From positions 293,308 through 357,307 of the forward strand of contig NZ_FONV01000012.1 of NCBI RefSeq assembly GCF_900113015.1: a DNA stretch of 64,000 nt, read 5' to 3'. The notes under the pieces are model-generated. The model saw only the letters and a list, made by a program, of their open reading frames with translations. It had not been told where the DNA came from and did not search any database. This DNA comes from Actinoplanes philippinensis (GTDB lineage Bacteria > Actinomycetota > Actinomycetes > Mycobacteriales > Micromonosporaceae). Below are positions 33,599 through 41,801 of this stretch, piece by piece (positions within the stretch are counted from its first letter, which is position 1; every line of letters begins with the position of its first letter). The position numbers and the translations under genes were made by a program.

Positions 33599-33619
33599 GC
33601 AGCCCATGCTACGTCGAGG

Positions 33620-34144
33620 TCAGGAGTGCTCTTCCTCCCAGTCCTGACGCGCCCGCTTCTCCCGCCGCAACGCCGCCTCATCCAGCTCATCGGCCAGCCG
33701 GGACAGCTCGGAACGGAGGAAATCCCTGGTCGCGACCTCGCCGAGAGCGATCCGCAGAGCGGCGATCTCCCGGGCCAGGAACTCGGTGTCGGCCTTCTGC
33801 ATGGCCGCGCGACGTCGATCCTCCTCCATGACCAGCCGGTCCCGGTCGGCCTGCCGGTTCTGCGCCAGGAGGATCAGCGGCGCGGCGTACGACGCCTGCA
33901 GCGAAAGGATCAACGTGAGGAACGTGAACGTGTACGGGTCGAAGCGCAGCCGCTCCGGCGCCAGCGTGTTCCACGCGAACCAGGCCGCGATCACCACCGT
34001 CATGTAGACGATGAACTTCGCTGTGCCCATGTACCGCGCGATGCTCTCCGACCAGCGGCCGAACGCCTCCGGATCGAACTTGGGCAACTGCACCCGCCCC
34101 GGCTCGCGCGGCTGGTCGAGCCGGTCCCTGCGCTGCTCGCTCAC
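33620..34144 (-). CDS. DUF1003 membrane protein
   Basis: A 174-residue protein with two membrane helices (about 42-62 and 70-93) and the family signature 'FIVYMTVVIAAWFAWNTL... FDPYTFTFLTLILSLQASYAAPLILLAQNRQADRDR'. The C-terminal half is a charged, probably coiled-coil region ending DWEEEHS. Start GTG at 34144 has GAGGGGG upstream; the SD is part of a 17-bp direct repeat described below. It follows the MgtE-like gene by 34 bases, and the pairing of these two genes is common in actinobacteria. Function unknown. Confidence 0.9.
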   Translation of the reverse strand: MSEQRRDRLDQPREPGRVQLPKFDPEAFGRWSESIARYMGTAKFIVYMTVVIAAWFAWNTLAPERLRFDPYTFTFLTLILSLQASYAAPLILLAQNRQADRDRLVMEEDRRRAAMQKADTEFLAREIAALRIALGEVATRDFLRSELSRLADELDEAALRREKRARQDWEEEHS

Positions 34145-34193
34145 GCCGCCCCCTCAGCCCGGGCGCCCCGGCCCCCGCTCACGCCGCCCCCTC
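34139..34193. repeat. 17-bp direct repeat duplicating a stop/SD segment
   Basis: GCTCACGCCGCCCCCTC occurs at 34139-34155 and 34177-34193, 38 bases apart. On the minus strand the upstream copy contains the MgtE-like stop codon and the downstream copy the SD and GTG start of the DUF1003 gene. Confidence 0.75.
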
Positions 34194-35444
34194 GTCGTGG
34201 GCGTCCCGGTCACGCCAGTCCCGCGGCAGCGAGTGGTCCAGCACGTCGTCGACGGTGACCGCGCCCAGCAGCCGGTTCGTCGAGTCGACCACCGGCATCG
34301 CCACCAGGTCGTACGTCGCCATCCGCCGGGTGATCTCGAGCAGCCCGGTGTCGGTCCGCAGCGGGTCGATCCCGCTGTCCACCAGCCCGCCCACGATCGA
34401 CGCCGGCGGCTCCCGCAGCAGCCGCTGGAAATGCACCATGCCCAGGTACTTACCCGTCGGCGTGGCGGCCGGAGCACGGGCGACGAAGACCTGCGCCGCG
34501 ACCACCGGCGACAGCTCCGGATTGCGGATCCGGGCCAGCGCCTCGGCGACCGTGGTGTCCGGGGTGAGGATCACCGGCTCCGAGGTCATCACACTGCCCG
34601 CGGTGCCCGGCCGGTAGCTCATCAGCTGCCGTACCGGCGCCGCCTCCTCCGGCTCCATCAGGTCGAGGAGCACCGCCTGCTCGGTCTTCGGCAACTCGGC
34701 CAGCAGGTCGGCCGCGTCGTCCGGATCCATCCGCTCCAGCACGTCGGCGGCGCGCTCCCGGTCCAGGCCGACCAGGATCTCCACCTGGTCGTGCTCGGGC
34801 AGCTCCTCCAGCACGTCGGCCAGCCGCCGGTCGTCGAGGGCGGCGGCCACCTCGTTACGGCGAGCGTCCGGCAGATCCTGCAGGGCGTTCGCCATGTCGG
34901 CCGGACGCATCTGGTCGAGCAGGGCGATCAGGTTCGCGGTGCCCTGCGTGTCGGTGGGCCCGATCAGGCCGTGCACCCTGTCGTACTCGGCCTGATAGAC
35001 GTGCCCCCGCCGGGTCAGCCGGCCGGTGTGCTCGCGAACCGCCACCCGCGTGACGATCCACTCGGTGTTCCGGTTCAGTTCCATGCCGATGTCCACCACC
35101 GTCCCGGTGTGGTCGGCTCCGTCGCCGTGCTCGGGCATCACCGTCACCCGCCGGTCCAGCAGGTTCTCCAGCACCAGCAGCTCGTTCTGCCGCTTCTCGA
35201 ACCGTCGCAGGTTCAGCGAACCGGTGCCGAGCACGACCGCCTCCGCGTCCATGCTGGTGATCCGGCCGATCGGCAGGAAGATCCGGCGGCGCAGGGCCAT
35301 CTCGGCGACCAGCCCGACGACCTGCGGCGGACGGTTCGTGGTGCGTAACCGGACGACGGCGTCACGAACCCGCCCGACACGGTCGCCGTTCGGGTCGAAC
35401 ACCGGAAGACCGGCGAGGCGAGCCAGGTAAACCCTCGTCCCCAT
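34179..35444 (-). CDS. Soluble MgtE N-domain/CBS protein with PRC-barrel-like N-terminus
   Basis: About 421 residues. An N-terminal PRC-barrel-like part (about 1-100: 'LPVFDPNGDRVGRVRDAVVRL') is followed by the MgtE N domain of helical repeats ('LPEHDQVEILVGLDRERAADVLERMDPDDAADLLAELP') and a pair of CBS motifs ('VMTSEPVILTPDTTVAEALARIRNPELSP', 'VDSGIDPLRTDTGLLEITRRMATYDLVAMPVVD'). The five-helix Mg2+ channel of MgtE is absent, so it is probably a cytoplasmic regulator that senses Mg2+ or nucleotide. ATG 35444 or GTG 35450 can start it. The neighbour DUF1003 may be its membrane partner. Confidence 0.87.
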   Translation of the reverse strand: MGTRVYLARLAGLPVFDPNGDRVGRVRDAVVRLRTTNRPPQVVGLVAEMALRRRIFLPIGRITSMDAEAVVLGTGSLNLRRFEKRQNELLVLENLLDRRVTVMPEHGDGADHTGTVVDIGMELNRNTEWIVTRVAVREHTGRLTRRGHVYQAEYDRVHGLIGPTDTQGTANLIALLDQMRPADMANALQDLPDARRNEVAAALDDRRLADVLEELPEHDQVEILVGLDRERAADVLERMDPDDAADLLAELPKTEQAVLLDLMEPEEAAPVRQLMSYRPGTAGSVMTSEPVILTPDTTVAEALARIRNPELSPVVAAQVFVARAPAATPTGKYLGMVHFQRLLREPPASIVGGLVDSGIDPLRTDTGLLEITRRMATYDLVAMPVVDSTNRLLGAVTVDDVLDHSLPRDWRDRDAHDEGAA

Positions 35445-35465
35445 GGTCACGAACTCAGATTAGGT

Positions 35466-35471
35466 TAGGGT
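35466..35471 (+). promoter_or_regulatory. -10 box for leaderless phzF-like gene
   Basis: TAGGGT ends 6 bases before ATG at 35478; a second TAGGTT (35461-35466) precedes it. No SD. Confidence 0.5.
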
Positions 35472-35477
35472 CCGGAC

Positions 35478-36353
35478 ATGTCCACCGTGGCGTACGAGAT
35501 CGTCGACGTGTTCACTGATCGTCCCTTCGCCGGCAATCCGCTGGCCGTGGTGTTCGGCGGGGCTGAGCTGGCGACCGATCAGATGCAGGCGCTCGCCCGG
35601 GAGTTCAACCTTTCGGAGACGGTCTTCCTGCTCCCACCGGTGACAACCGGAGCCACCCACCGGGTTCGGATCTTCACGCCGACATCCGAGTTGCCGTTCG
35701 CCGGACACCCCAGCGTCGGCTCGGCGGTCACCGCGATGCGCCGCGGCCTCCTCCAGCCCGGCGAGGTGGTGCAGGAATGCGGCGCCGGGCTGCTGCCGAT
35801 CACCGTGACCGCCGCGGGCGCGGCCACCCTCACCGGCGCGACCCCCACGCTCGGCGATCCGCTCGACCCGGCGCCGCTGCTCGCCGCGGCGGGCCTCACG
35901 GCCGCCGACTACGCGGGGGACGGCGTGGCTGCCCCACGCACCGCAGGCTGTGGTCTCGATTGGGTCTTCCTCCCGGTACGCCGTGAGGCGCTCGCCAGAG
36001 TCCGCGTCAACCCGCGGGCCGCCGAGGAGGCAGGCTGCGCCGACCTGAGCGTGTTCGCCTGGTCCGGCGCCGAGGCCCACGCCCGAGTCTTCTCCTCCAC
36101 CTGGACCGTCGACGAGGACCCGGCCACCGGCTCCGCCGCCCTCGCCCTCGGCGTCTGGCTGGTGGCCGCCGGTTGGCTCCCACCCGACGGCCTCTCCACC
36201 TACCGCATCCACCAGGGCGTCGAGATGAAGCGCCCGTCCCGCCTCGAATGCACGGTGACGGCCGCCGCTGGCACAGCCGTGACCACCACAGTCACAGGTC
36301 ACGTCCACCCGGTGGCCACCGGCGCCATAGCCGTCCCCCCATTCATCGGCTGA
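35478..36353 (+). CDS. PhzF family isomerase
   Basis: A 291-residue protein with the diaminopimelate-epimerase-like fold. The N-terminus 'YEIVDVFTDRPFAGNPLAVV' with 'EFNLSETVFLLPP' holds the catalytic Glu region, 'FTPTSELPFAGHPSVG' and 'DEDPATGSAALALGVWLVA' form the two Gly-rich ends of the active site. PhzF isomerises dihydro-hydroxyanthranilate in phenazine synthesis, but most family members occur alone, as here, with unknown substrates. A leaderless promoter is likely. Confidence 0.9.
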   Translation: MSTVAYEIVDVFTDRPFAGNPLAVVFGGAELATDQMQALAREFNLSETVFLLPPVTTGATHRVRIFTPTSELPFAGHPSVGSAVTAMRRGLLQPGEVVQECGAGLLPITVTAAGAATLTGATPTLGDPLDPAPLLAAAGLTAADYAGDGVAAPRTAGCGLDWVFLPVRREALARVRVNPRAAEEAGCADLSVFAWSGAEAHARVFSSTWTVDEDPATGSAALALGVWLVAAGWLPPDGLSTYRIHQGVEMKRPSRLECTVTAAAGTAVTTTVTGHVHPVATGAIAVPPFIG

Positions 36354-36408
36354 CCCCGCCGCCCGGCATCGGCCACCACCCCCACGGCGCCGGCCAGCGG
36401 GGCAGGGG

Positions 36409-36903
36409 TCAGCGCTTGGTGACGCGGTGCAGGCGGAACGGGCGGCGGGTCTCGACCCGGGCCGGGGTCTCCCGAGGTGCAGAAGCGTGAGACTCGGCCG
36501 GCAGGTCGGCGGAGCCGATGGCGGTTTCGGTCGCCGGGGTGAGCCGGACCAGGGCGCAGCCGTCGGCCACCCAGCGGGCCACGAGTTCGTCGGCGGTGCC
36601 GGAGGCGTTGAGACGTTTGCCGGCGAGCTGGGGCGCGATCTCGGCCCACTCCTCGGTGTCCGGGACCAGCCGGGAGACGACGGCCTCGGACTGCACGATC
36701 AACCCGCCATGATCACCACGCAGGCGGACGACCGCCCGCTGCGCCTCGGCCAGCCCGGGCGCGAACTGCTCACCCGGCCCGCTGACCACGACCAGCGAAC
36801 TCTCCACCGGCATGCACCAGAGCGCGTAGGCCGGTCCGTCCCCGACCGAGATCCAGGCGATTGCCGCCTTCTTGATCGCCTCGTCCAGCACCCCAGAGCT
36901 CAC
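36409..36903 (-). CDS. Hypothetical protein, possible split-barrel fold
   Basis: A 164-residue protein from GTG at 36903, which has GGAGGA seven bases upstream. The central segment 'IAWISVGDGPAYALWCMPVESSLVVVSGPGEQFAPGLAEAQRAVVRLRGDHGGLIVQSEAVVSRLVP' has the strand pattern of flavin-reductase/PPOX split barrels, but no cofactor motif can be claimed. The C-terminus is Arg-rich. It is convergent with the phzF-like gene. Confidence 0.7.
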   Translation of the reverse strand: MSSGVLDEAIKKAAIAWISVGDGPAYALWCMPVESSLVVVSGPGEQFAPGLAEAQRAVVRLRGDHGGLIVQSEAVVSRLVPDTEEWAEIAPQLAGKRLNASGTADELVARWVADGCALVRLTPATETAIGSADLPAESHASAPRETPARVETRRPFRLHRVTKR

Positions 36904-37227
36904 CCCGCCATCCTCCCACGGCACCGTGCCGGCCGGCTCACACCGCTGTCCCCACACGCACGGAACAGCACAAACAGCCGGTGTCCCACGCAGCCGGCCG
37001 GTTGCCGCGCAGCCAGGCTGCCCCGCGGGGATGGCCGAGACCAGGCAGCCGGCCCGGCGAACGCGGTGCGGCCGGGACCAGACGGCCGGCCCGGCGGGCG
37101 CGGGGTGGCCGTGACCAGGCAGCCGGCCCGGCGGGCGCGGTACGGCCGGGACCACGCAGCCACCTCGCGGGGTGGCCCCGCCGCCCCGTGGACTGCGGTT
37201 GTCCGGCCCCTGGCCGTACCAGATGAT
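36904..37227. other. 324-bp intergenic region with a 37-bp minisatellite
   Basis: No gene is supported. On the minus strand it lies between the HAD gene and the hypothetical gene. Its central part is the 37-bp tandem repeat listed next. The 5' leader of the hypothetical gene must lie in its first 50 bases. Confidence 0.6.
37033..37162. repeat. 37-bp tandem repeat, about 3.5 units
   Basis: Units start at 37033, 37070, 37107 and 37144 (exact 37-base period). The core is GGCCGNGACCAGGCAGCC then GGCCCGGCGGGCGCGG. As 37 is not a multiple of 3 the array is not coding. Confidence 0.85.
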
Positions 37228-37926
37228 CTAAAGAAGCGCCGGGATCGGCTCCAGGAGGGCCAGGACGTCGGTGAGGGATCGCACCGTCCGCCCGCAGAAG
37301 TTGGTGTCGGCGTCGAAGACGAGATGGTTGGCGAGATCAGGAGCGGTCAGCCGGATCGGGGTCATGCCGACGGCCGCGGCTCCGGTCAGTTCATGGCTGC
37401 CGCCGTCGCCGACGTAGAGGCAGTCTTCCGGCTCGACGCCCAGGCGGTCGCAGGCGGCCAGGTAGATCTCCGGGTCCGGTTTGCAGACACCCAGCTCGAC
37501 CGAGTAGATCTGAGCGTCCAGCAGGGGGGCCACGGGGAGCCCGGGCAGGAAGGCGGGGAGTTCGTGGGTGCAGTCACTGACGACCGCGGTGCGCACGCCA
37601 CGGCTTCGGATGGCGGTCAGGGCGCTGACCGCTTCCGGTCGCAGTTGTGTGTCGGCGCGGAGCGCGTCGACCCGGGCCGGCATCGCGGCGCGGATCGCCC
37701 CGGGGCGTGGCCGGCCGCCGGCCTGTTCGATGACCCAGCGCAGGGTGGCCTCGGCGGAGCCGTATCGGCCGCAGGCGCGGGCACGGAAGGTGCGGTCGAG
37801 GACGCCGGTGACGGCCTCGGGATCGGCGCCGAGAGACCTGGCGATCGCCGCGTGCTGGGGGCCACGCTGAACGGATCGGGTCAAAGTGCCGAAAAAGTCA
37901 AACACGACCGCACGGTACGCGGGCAT
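37228..37926 (-). CDS. HAD family hydrolase
   Basis: A 232-residue haloacid dehalogenase-type hydrolase. Motif I is VVFDFFGTLT (nucleophile Asp10), motif II 'TAVVSDCTHE', motif III the Lys in 'LGVCKPDPEIYLAAC' and motif IV 'DCLYVGDGGSHELTGAAAVGM'. Start ATG at 37926 has GGAGG eight bases upstream, which is better than the ATG 21 bases earlier. It is divergent from the EamA transporter, across a region with two palindromes. Substrate unknown. Confidence 0.88.
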   Translation of the reverse strand: MPAYRAVVFDFFGTLTRSVQRGPQHAAIARSLGADPEAVTGVLDRTFRARACGRYGSAEATLRWVIEQAGGRPRPGAIRAAMPARVDALRADTQLRPEAVSALTAIRSRGVRTAVVSDCTHELPAFLPGLPVAPLLDAQIYSVELGVCKPDPEIYLAACDRLGVEPEDCLYVGDGGSHELTGAAAVGMTPIRLTAPDLANHLVFDADTNFCGRTVRSLTDVLALLEPIPALL

Positions 37927-37997
37927 GTAAATCGTCCTCCCGGACATCGAGGTATGGAAACGGGCGGTAAGCCGTCGGTGACTGTAGCGAGTCCGTC

Positions 37998-38032
37998 ACT
38001 GTCAGCCAATAGACAGTTACCAAGTGCACTTG
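37998..38032. promoter_or_regulatory. Two adjacent dyads between divergent genes
   Basis: ACTGTC (37998-38003) faces GACAGT (38012-38017), and CAAGTGCACTTG (38021-38032) is a perfect 12-bp palindrome. They fill the gap between the HAD and EamA genes and could bind a shared regulator. Confidence 0.5.
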
Positions 38033-38060
38033 TCGACTGCGCAAGAAGCGATGGCCGGGG

Positions 38061-38966
38061 ATGAATGTGCGTTCATCGGCTCAAGTGGCCGCTCCGACGG
38101 TGCTCGCGCTGACCGTCGCGGTGCTCGCCGTCTCGTCGTCCGCGCCGCTCATCGCGTTCGCGGCCGCTCCCGCGATGGCGATCGCGTTCTGGCGCAACAG
38201 CCTCGCCAGCCTGGTGCTGACGCCGATCGCGCTGGGGCCGCGCCGGGGGGAGGTGCGGCGGGCCGCCGGTGCGCGCGCCGGGGCGTTCTGCGTGTTCGCC
38301 GGCATCGCGCTCGCCGCACACTTCGCCACCTGGATGCCCAGCGTCCAGCTCGGTTCGGTGGCCACGGCGACCGCGCTGGTCGCGACCCAGCCGGTGTGGC
38401 AGGGGCTGATCGCCGCGGTGCAGGGCCGGCGGCCGTCGGCGGCCCAGTGGCTGGGCATCGGGCTGGCGGTGGCCGGCGCGGCGTGGGCGACCGGCGTCGA
38501 TCTCGGTGTGTCCGGGCAGGCCGTCCTCGCCGACGTGCTGGCGCTGCTCGGGGCGCTGGCGGCGGCGGTCTACACGGCGCTCGGCGAGCGGGCCCGCGCC
38601 GAGCTGAGCACCACCACGTACACCTGGATCTGCTACGGCACGTGCGCGGTGCTGCTGCTCGCCGTCTGCCTGGCCTTCGGCGTGGATCTGACCGGCTACG
38701 ACGGCCGGACCTGGGCGGCGATCCTGGCCCTGGTCGCCGGCGCGCAGCTGCTCGGGCACTCGATGTTCAACTACGCGTTGCAGCGCACCTCGGCGACCAC
38801 GGTGAGCGTGCTGATCCTGCTGGAGGTGCCGGGCGCCGCGTTCCTCGCCTGGTGGTGGCTCGGCCAGACGCCGCGCGCCGAGTCGTTGCCGGGATTGTTC
38901 CTGCTGGTGGCGGGCGTGGCGGTGGTCATTCTCGGACGAGCCTCTTTCAAGCTAATTCGCCGCTGA
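38061..38966 (+). CDS. EamA/DMT family transporter
   Basis: A 301-residue membrane protein with about ten hydrophobic helices in two EamA repeats. Marks include 'FWRNSLASLVLTPIAL', 'FAGIALAAHFATWMPSVQLGSVATATALVATQPVWQGLIAA' and 'LQRTSATTVSVLILLEVPGAAFLAWWWLGQ'. Such transporters export metabolites, often amino acids. ATG start at 38061 has a weak purine-rich segment (GCCGGGG) upstream. Dyads upstream suggest regulation together with the divergent HAD gene. Confidence 0.9.
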   Translation: MNVRSSAQVAAPTVLALTVAVLAVSSSAPLIAFAAAPAMAIAFWRNSLASLVLTPIALGPRRGEVRRAAGARAGAFCVFAGIALAAHFATWMPSVQLGSVATATALVATQPVWQGLIAAVQGRRPSAAQWLGIGLAVAGAAWATGVDLGVSGQAVLADVLALLGALAAAVYTALGERARAELSTTTYTWICYGTCAVLLLAVCLAFGVDLTGYDGRTWAAILALVAGAQLLGHSMFNYALQRTSATTVSVLILLEVPGAAFLAWWWLGQTPRAESLPGLFLLVAGVAVVILGRASFKLIRR

Positions 38967-39046
38967 TGTAACGGATCCTCCCGGTCGATGGCGGAACGTC
39001 GACAGTTGCCGCTCGTTGTCCCGGGCGGGTATTGAAGGGGGATGCC

Positions 39047-39667
39047 ATGCATCGCGAACGAGTGGTCCGGCTGCTCCTCGCCGGGGCGCTCGTCATGACA
39101 GCGCCCGGCTGCGCCTCCGACGACGGCGCCGATCCGTCGCAGCAGACCGGTCCGACCGGCGGCTGGCGGACGGCGGGCTGCGAGTTCAGCCGCATGCCCT
39201 ATTTCACGGCGGTCGGCGCCCGGCGGCTCCCGGCGACGCCGCCGCGGCTCGCCGCCGCGATGGAGCGGATCGACCGGGGCGGGCGCGAGCGGTTCGCCGA
39301 CAGCTTCGCCGGCCTCGAGGTCGATCAGGCGGGGGTACGCGCCATCGTGTACCGGGTTCCGTCGGAGCCCTTCGACGCCTTCATCAGGAACACTGCGGAG
39401 GACAACTGCATCGTGGTCCGTGACGCCGCGCACGCCGTGGCGGAGCTCACCGAGTGGCACGACCGGGTGGTTGCCGACCTGCCGTACTGGTCGGCACAGG
39501 GCATCCGGATAACCACTGTCGGTAGTCGGCACGATGGGGTGGGTCTCCAGATCGGCACCACCGATCTCGAGAAGACGCGTGCGGCCCTCCACTCCCGCTA
39601 CGGTGAGGAGGCGCCGTTGGTGCTGGTCGAGGAGGGTCCTGTGCGACCGCTGAGGTCGGGACCGTAA
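39047..39667 (+). CDS. Putative lipoprotein
   Basis: A 206-residue protein with an N-terminal signal (RERVVRLLLAGALVMTAPGC) and Cys near residue 22 followed by acidic, polar sequence, the pattern of a lipoprotein, although the -2 residue is Pro and thus not ideal. The mature part has two further Cys ('TAGCEFSRMPYF' and 'AEDNCIVVRD') that may form a disulfide, and no known domain. Start ATG at 39047 has AAGGGGG six bases upstream. Confidence 0.72.
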   Translation: MHRERVVRLLLAGALVMTAPGCASDDGADPSQQTGPTGGWRTAGCEFSRMPYFTAVGARRLPATPPRLAAAMERIDRGGRERFADSFAGLEVDQAGVRAIVYRVPSEPFDAFIRNTAEDNCIVVRDAAHAVAELTEWHDRVVADLPYWSAQGIRITTVGSRHDGVGLQIGTTDLEKTRAALHSRYGEEAPLVLVEEGPVRPLRSGP

Positions 39668-39768
39668 CAACTTCGGCGATGCTCCGAGGCGCTGCCGGCT
39701 CGCGGTTGCCGGAACGCCACAGTGACACGATGTTTGCCCCGGCCTTCCCGAGCAGGCAGGATCGCCGC

Positions 39769-40707
39769 ATGGTCTTCGACGCCCGTTCCACCGGGGGCAG
39801 CCCGTCCCGGCGCGACACCACACGCCCCGCCGCCGGCCGACCACCCCGCTCCGGCACACCCGGCACCGACGCTGATCGTCCCTCCGGCTCCGACATGCAG
39901 GACCTGGTCGAGGCCGAGCTCGTGGAGGTGTCCGGCGACGCGCCCGTCACGCTCCGCCTCGACGGGAAGGTCGCCCTGGTCACCGGTGCCGGCAGCCCGG
40001 ACGGGATCGGCTATGCGACGGCCCGCCGCCTCCGTGACCTCGGCGCCCGGGTGGCGATCGTGTCCACCACCCGCCGCATCCACGACCGGGCCACCGAGCT
40101 CGGCGTGACCGGTTTCGTGGCCGATCTCACCGACGAGTCCGAGGTCGGCGCCCTCGCCGACGCCATCTCCGACCAGCTCGGCGACGTCGAGGTGCTGGTC
40201 AACAACGCCGGCCTGGCGAGCCGGGCCAGCCCCGAGGTGCTCCGCCCGGTCGCCCAGCTCACCTACGACGAGTGGAAGGCGGAGATCGACCGCAACCTGA
40301 GCACCGCGTTCCTGTGCAGCCGCGCGTTCTGCGGCAGCATGTCGGAGCGGGGCTGGGGCCGGATCGTGAACCTGGCCGCCACCGCCGGCCCGGTGAACGC
40401 GCTGCCCACCGAAGCCGCCTACGCCGCCGCGAAGGCCGGCGTGGTCGGTCTCACCCGCGCGCTCGCCATGGAACTGGTCGCCGACGGCATCAACGTCAAC
40501 TGCGTGGCGCCCGGCACGATCTACACGGCCGCCTCCACGGTCACCGAGATCAAACAGGGCCTGGGTACGCCGATCGGCCGCCCCGGCACCCCGGACGAGG
40601 TCGCCGCTGCGGTGGCTTTCCTCTGCTCACCGGCCGCGTCGTACATCACCGGCCAGATGCTTGTCGTCGACGGCGGCAACAGCGTGCGCGAGGCCCAGTT
40701 CCGCTGA
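39769..40707 (+). CDS. Short-chain dehydrogenase/reductase
   Basis: An SDR of about 312 residues with 'VALVTGAGSPDGIGYATARRL' (nucleotide loop), 'VLVNNAGLASRA', 'WGRIVNLAATAG' and the catalytic 'YAAAKAGVVGLTRALA' (Tyr/Lys). The usual catalytic Ser is not obvious in NLAATAGPVN. It is close to FabG. The first 45 or so codons (Arg/Pro/Thr-rich) are of doubtful coding value: ATG at 39895 would give a more ordinary 270-residue enzyme; 39769 is used because of AGG-rich sequence before it. It ends in a strong terminator. Confidence 0.82.
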   Translation: MVFDARSTGGSPSRRDTTRPAAGRPPRSGTPGTDADRPSGSDMQDLVEAELVEVSGDAPVTLRLDGKVALVTGAGSPDGIGYATARRLRDLGARVAIVSTTRRIHDRATELGVTGFVADLTDESEVGALADAISDQLGDVEVLVNNAGLASRASPEVLRPVAQLTYDEWKAEIDRNLSTAFLCSRAFCGSMSERGWGRIVNLAATAGPVNALPTEAAYAAAKAGVVGLTRALAMELVADGINVNCVAPGTIYTAASTVTEIKQGLGTPIGRPGTPDEVAAAVAFLCSPAASYITGQMLVVDGGNSVREAQFR

Positions 40708-40716
40708 TGCGCCCCT

Positions 40717-40744
40717 CCAGGGGACCGGCCGTCCGGTCCCCTGG
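40717..40744 (+). terminator. Strong intrinsic terminator after the SDR gene
   Basis: A perfect 12-bp stem: CCAGGGGACCGG (40717-40728) with CCGGTCCCCTGG (40733-40744), 4-base loop, 10 bases after the stop. Confidence 0.85.
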
Positions 40745-40905
40745 ACCCGCAACCAGTTCCCACCACCGGCTCCGGCGGCCCCGATCTCTGTTGCTTGCCG
40801 GGCGCTGCGGGTGCTCGGCCGACGCGACGGCGAGTCCCGGGCCCGCCGCTCACGCGTGGAATCGTGCCGACGCACGCCGGTCTCGGATCGGGCCGGTGAT
40901 CGGTC

Positions 40906-41748
40906 TCAGGAATTCGTGCCGCTGGTGACGATCCAGAAGAACCAGACGGCGTAGAAGAGCACTGCCAGCACGCAGCTGACCGTGACGAGGTAGCCCACCC
41001 ACAACCCACCCACGGCCAGCCCGTCGCCGGCCTCACGGGTCTGCCGGATCTGACTCCTCGCAAGGTGCCCCAGCACGATGCCGGCCGGCGCGCCGATACA
41101 GGTGAAGATCCCGACGATCGAACACACCAGCGACGCGATGGCCAGCACGTTGGTGTTCTGCCCCGTCCCATAGGGCGCGCCGTACCCCGGCGGCCCGAAC
41201 GGCGACTTGTCCGGCGGGGGATAACCCGTCGGCGGCCCGTATCCGCCGTAACCGTAGCCGCCTGCCTGGCCGGCGCCGTCCGAAGCGTGGCCGCCGGGAC
41301 CTTGGCCTCCAGACACATGGCCGCCGGGAACGGAGGCTCCCGGCCCATGGCCGCCGGGACCTTGGCCTCCAGGCTCATGGCCGCCGGGACCTTGGCCTCC
41401 AGGCCCATGGCCGCCGGGACCGGAGGCTCCCGGACCGTAGCCGCCGGCCTGACTCCCGGCCCCGGGGCCGTAGCCACCGGTGTGCCCCCCGGCTCCGGGG
41501 GCGTAGCCGCCGGCCAGCCCTCCGGTTCCGGGACCTCCGCCCTCAGCGCCGTAGCCTCCGCTGCCGGGACCGTAGCCTCCGCCTCCATACGGCGGCGGGT
41601 ATCCAGCTCCACTGGACGGCCCCGGACTTACCGGCGGGTAGGGCTTCGTCGGATCGGGCGGAGGCGGCTGATAGGGATCCACCGGCTGATACGGATCCAC
41701 CGGCCGGTACGGATCCGGCGGTTGATACGGCTCCGGTGGATAGCTCAT
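40906..41748 (-). CDS. DUF4190 membrane protein with Gly/Pro-rich repeats
   Basis: A 280-residue protein. Residues 1-about 190 are a disordered Pro/Tyr then Gly-rich region with YQPVDPYQPP and GPGGHGPGGQ-type repeats. The DUF4190 part has two hydrophobic helices: 'LAIASLVCSIVGIFTCIGAPAGIVLGHLARSQIRQT' and 'VGGLWVGYLVTVSCVLAVLFYAVWFFW'. Family role unknown. Start ATG at 41748 has AGGAGG six bases upstream. The repeats are in tandem at DNA level and may vary in copy number. Confidence 0.87.
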   Translation of the reverse strand: MSYPPEPYQPPDPYRPVDPYQPVDPYQPPPPDPTKPYPPVSPGPSSGAGYPPPYGGGGYGPGSGGYGAEGGGPGTGGLAGGYAPGAGGHTGGYGPGAGSQAGGYGPGASGPGGHGPGGQGPGGHEPGGQGPGGHGPGASVPGGHVSGGQGPGGHASDGAGQAGGYGYGGYGPPTGYPPPDKSPFGPPGYGAPYGTGQNTNVLAIASLVCSIVGIFTCIGAPAGIVLGHLARSQIRQTREAGDGLAVGGLWVGYLVTVSCVLAVLFYAVWFFWIVTSGTNS

Positions 41749-41801
41749 GAAGGTCCTCCTAGAGTCCCCGCACCACCCTGCGGATGAGGGACTCCCACAG
41801 C

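Noticed and set aside
35478..36353. Phenazine biosynthetic cluster
   Set aside because: The PhzF-like gene stands alone; no phzA-G genes are nearby, so no phenazine pathway is claimed.
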